Assembly (NCBI GenBank): GCA_002715465.1
Contig: PAYY01000037.1
Span: 1-34,256 of the forward strand
DNA length: 34,256 nt
Source: Fidelibacterota bacterium
Lineage (GTDB): Bacteria > Marinisomatota > Marinisomatia > Marinisomatales > S15-B10
Direction: 5' to 3'
Positions 33,629 to 34,256 of the stretch are shown here, piece after piece. The position numbers and the translations under genes were made by a program. Each line of letters opens with the position of its first letter. Positions within the stretch are counted from its first letter, which is position 1. A model generated the notes under the pieces. The model was given only the letters and a program-made list of their open reading frames with translations. It ran no database searches and was not told where the DNA came from.

Positions 33629-34256
33629 CCTTATATCCAATTGGAAGCCAGTTTCCACCTGGCCCACCATAGGCACCCATATCATTCCTAACATAGTTAG
33701 AGTCTGGTGTCTCATCTAAGCTAGTCGGATTAACCTTTCTTGGTATGGTTCCATCAACACAATATCTCCAATCCGCATCATTGTATTGACTGTCTGGATT
33801 TCCTTGATCAATGGATCCATTTTTCCAAAAAATATATTCCCCTAAGAAAGTACCCCATCCCGGAATCCTATCACAATAGCTATACACAATAAAATTAACC
33901 GTTTCCATGCTAACAGGCGCATAATCAATACTCATTTCAGGCAAAGCTAGATTTCCTTGACTTAAATCAACTTCACCATTGGTTACACTACCTCTGATTC
34001 CAGAATATCGCATAGAGATAGAAGAACCATCAGATTCTTTAAAAGAGCCCGGATCAGGATCATTCCCATATATATTTGCATTCATAAAGGACCATTCACT
34101 TCCATCAAAATAGCCACCACCACCTGTTTCTTCCGCTGTGTTACCCATTATTGATATATTAGTCCCCTTTAGATCAGAATTGAGCATATACAATCCACCA
34201 CCTTCAGAAGATGCAACATTACTACCAATAATAGAATTCAAAAAATCAAACTTGGA
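33612..34256 (-). CDS. Right-handed beta-helix repeat protein, C-terminal part
   Basis: The frame is open to the right edge, so the N-terminus is missing; about 214 residues are seen. The segment has beta-helix rungs, GSNVASSEGGGLYMLNSDL and GNTAEETGGGGYFDGSEW with repeated GGG turns and N-x-x-I-GN steps. This is followed by a non-repetitive C-terminal part with IDQGNPDSQYNDADW and RNDMGAYGGPGGNW. The last motif (D-x-GAYGG) is common at the C-terminus of secreted Pmp/choice-of-anchor beta-helix proteins. It is exported if complete. It overlaps the DUF1592 gene by 17 bases and ends 16 bases into it, which suggests translation coupling. It could be the surface substrate-binding partner of the DUF1592/DUF1552 proteins; this is inference. 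Confidence 0.75.
   Translation of the reverse strand, partial: SKFDFLNSIIGSNVASSEGGGLYMLNSDLKGTNISIMGNTAEETGGGGYFDGSEWSFMNANIYGNDPDPGSFKESDGSSISMRYSGIRGSVTNGEVDLSQGNLALPEMSIDYAPVSMETVNFIVYSYCDRIPGWGTFLGEYIFWKNGSIDQGNPDSQYNDADWRYCVDGTIPRKVNPTSLDETPDSNYVRNDMGAYGGPGGNWLPIGYKDEVEE

Noticed and set aside
33629..33715. Extended start of the DUF1592 protein at 33715
   Set aside because: That extension lies inside the coding end of the beta-helix gene and has no signal character; the charged KLKNKYWRY leader with a hydrophobic segment begins at ATG 33628.
1..34256. CRISPR arrays, insertion sequences, integrases or phage genes
   Set aside because: No repeated spacer-like pattern, transposase or integrase motif was seen; the only large repeat is the tandem LVIVD gene pair.

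Overview
The window is about two-thirds A+T, gene-dense, and bacterial. Most genes lie on the minus strand in tight runs. Many products carry Sec, lipoprotein or Tat signals, which points to a Gram-negative-type envelope. A DUF1552/DUF1592 pair, a PVC-type CxxCH heme-binding dehydrogenase-like protein, LVIVD propellers and a DUF6029-like beta-barrel, together with low GC, suggest an uncultivated marine lineage such as Candidatus Marinimicrobia (SAR406) or a relative in the FCB/PVC groups. This assignment is inference; no rRNA gene is present.

Layout. 1-545 (minus): the N-terminus of a probable DASS/SLC13 transporter and a small HMA-domain lipoprotein. 664-5908 (minus): an operon-like run of two tandem Ig-like/LVIVD-propeller paralogues and a YVTN-type propeller. 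5909-6220 is an AT-rich divergent intergenic region. 6221-9748 (plus): a SAM methyltransferase overlapping a TPP enzyme that looks like a bacterial relative of animal ILVBL, then a DUF1684 lipoprotein. 9783-11112 (minus): two unrecognised secreted proteins, one with an internal duplication. 11265-12248 (minus): an esterase and a hotdog thioesterase, divergent from a Bcp-type peroxiredoxin (12337-12804, plus).

12991-20943 (minus) is one long run: NuoEF-like formate dehydrogenase beta subunit, molybdopterin formate dehydrogenase alpha subunit, FdhD, membrane dipeptidase, PhzF-like protein and an SLT-type lipoprotein. The alpha subunit is interrupted by an in-frame TGA at 18253-18255. The TGA sits at the catalytic Sec/Cys position and is followed by a bacterial SECIS-like hairpin with a GGUCU loop, so this is a selenoprotein read through the TGA (906 residues, Sec365), not two genes. 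Beta and alpha together should form a soluble NAD-linked formate dehydrogenase; FdhD matures the Mo site.

21177-26734 (minus): an M14-like putative hydrolase, a zinc-ribbon protein, and an envelope-redox run (DsbD, TlpA-like thioredoxin, beta-barrel protein). 26844-26928 is tRNA-Leu(UAA). 27002-34256: a secreted heme-binding dehydrogenase-like protein (plus) converging on DUF1552, DUF1592-type cytochrome and a truncated beta-helix protein (minus).

Start codons are often TTG. In two genes an obvious signal peptide is encoded upstream of the first usual start, where the Shine-Dalgarno spacing points to ATT (5908) and ATA or CTG (13611/13605). A caller limited to ATG/GTG/TTG would truncate both. 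The most notable items are the selenocysteine formate dehydrogenase, these non-canonical starts, the ILVBL-like/methyltransferase pair, and the tandem LVIVD operon with a His/Met-rich loop in its third member.
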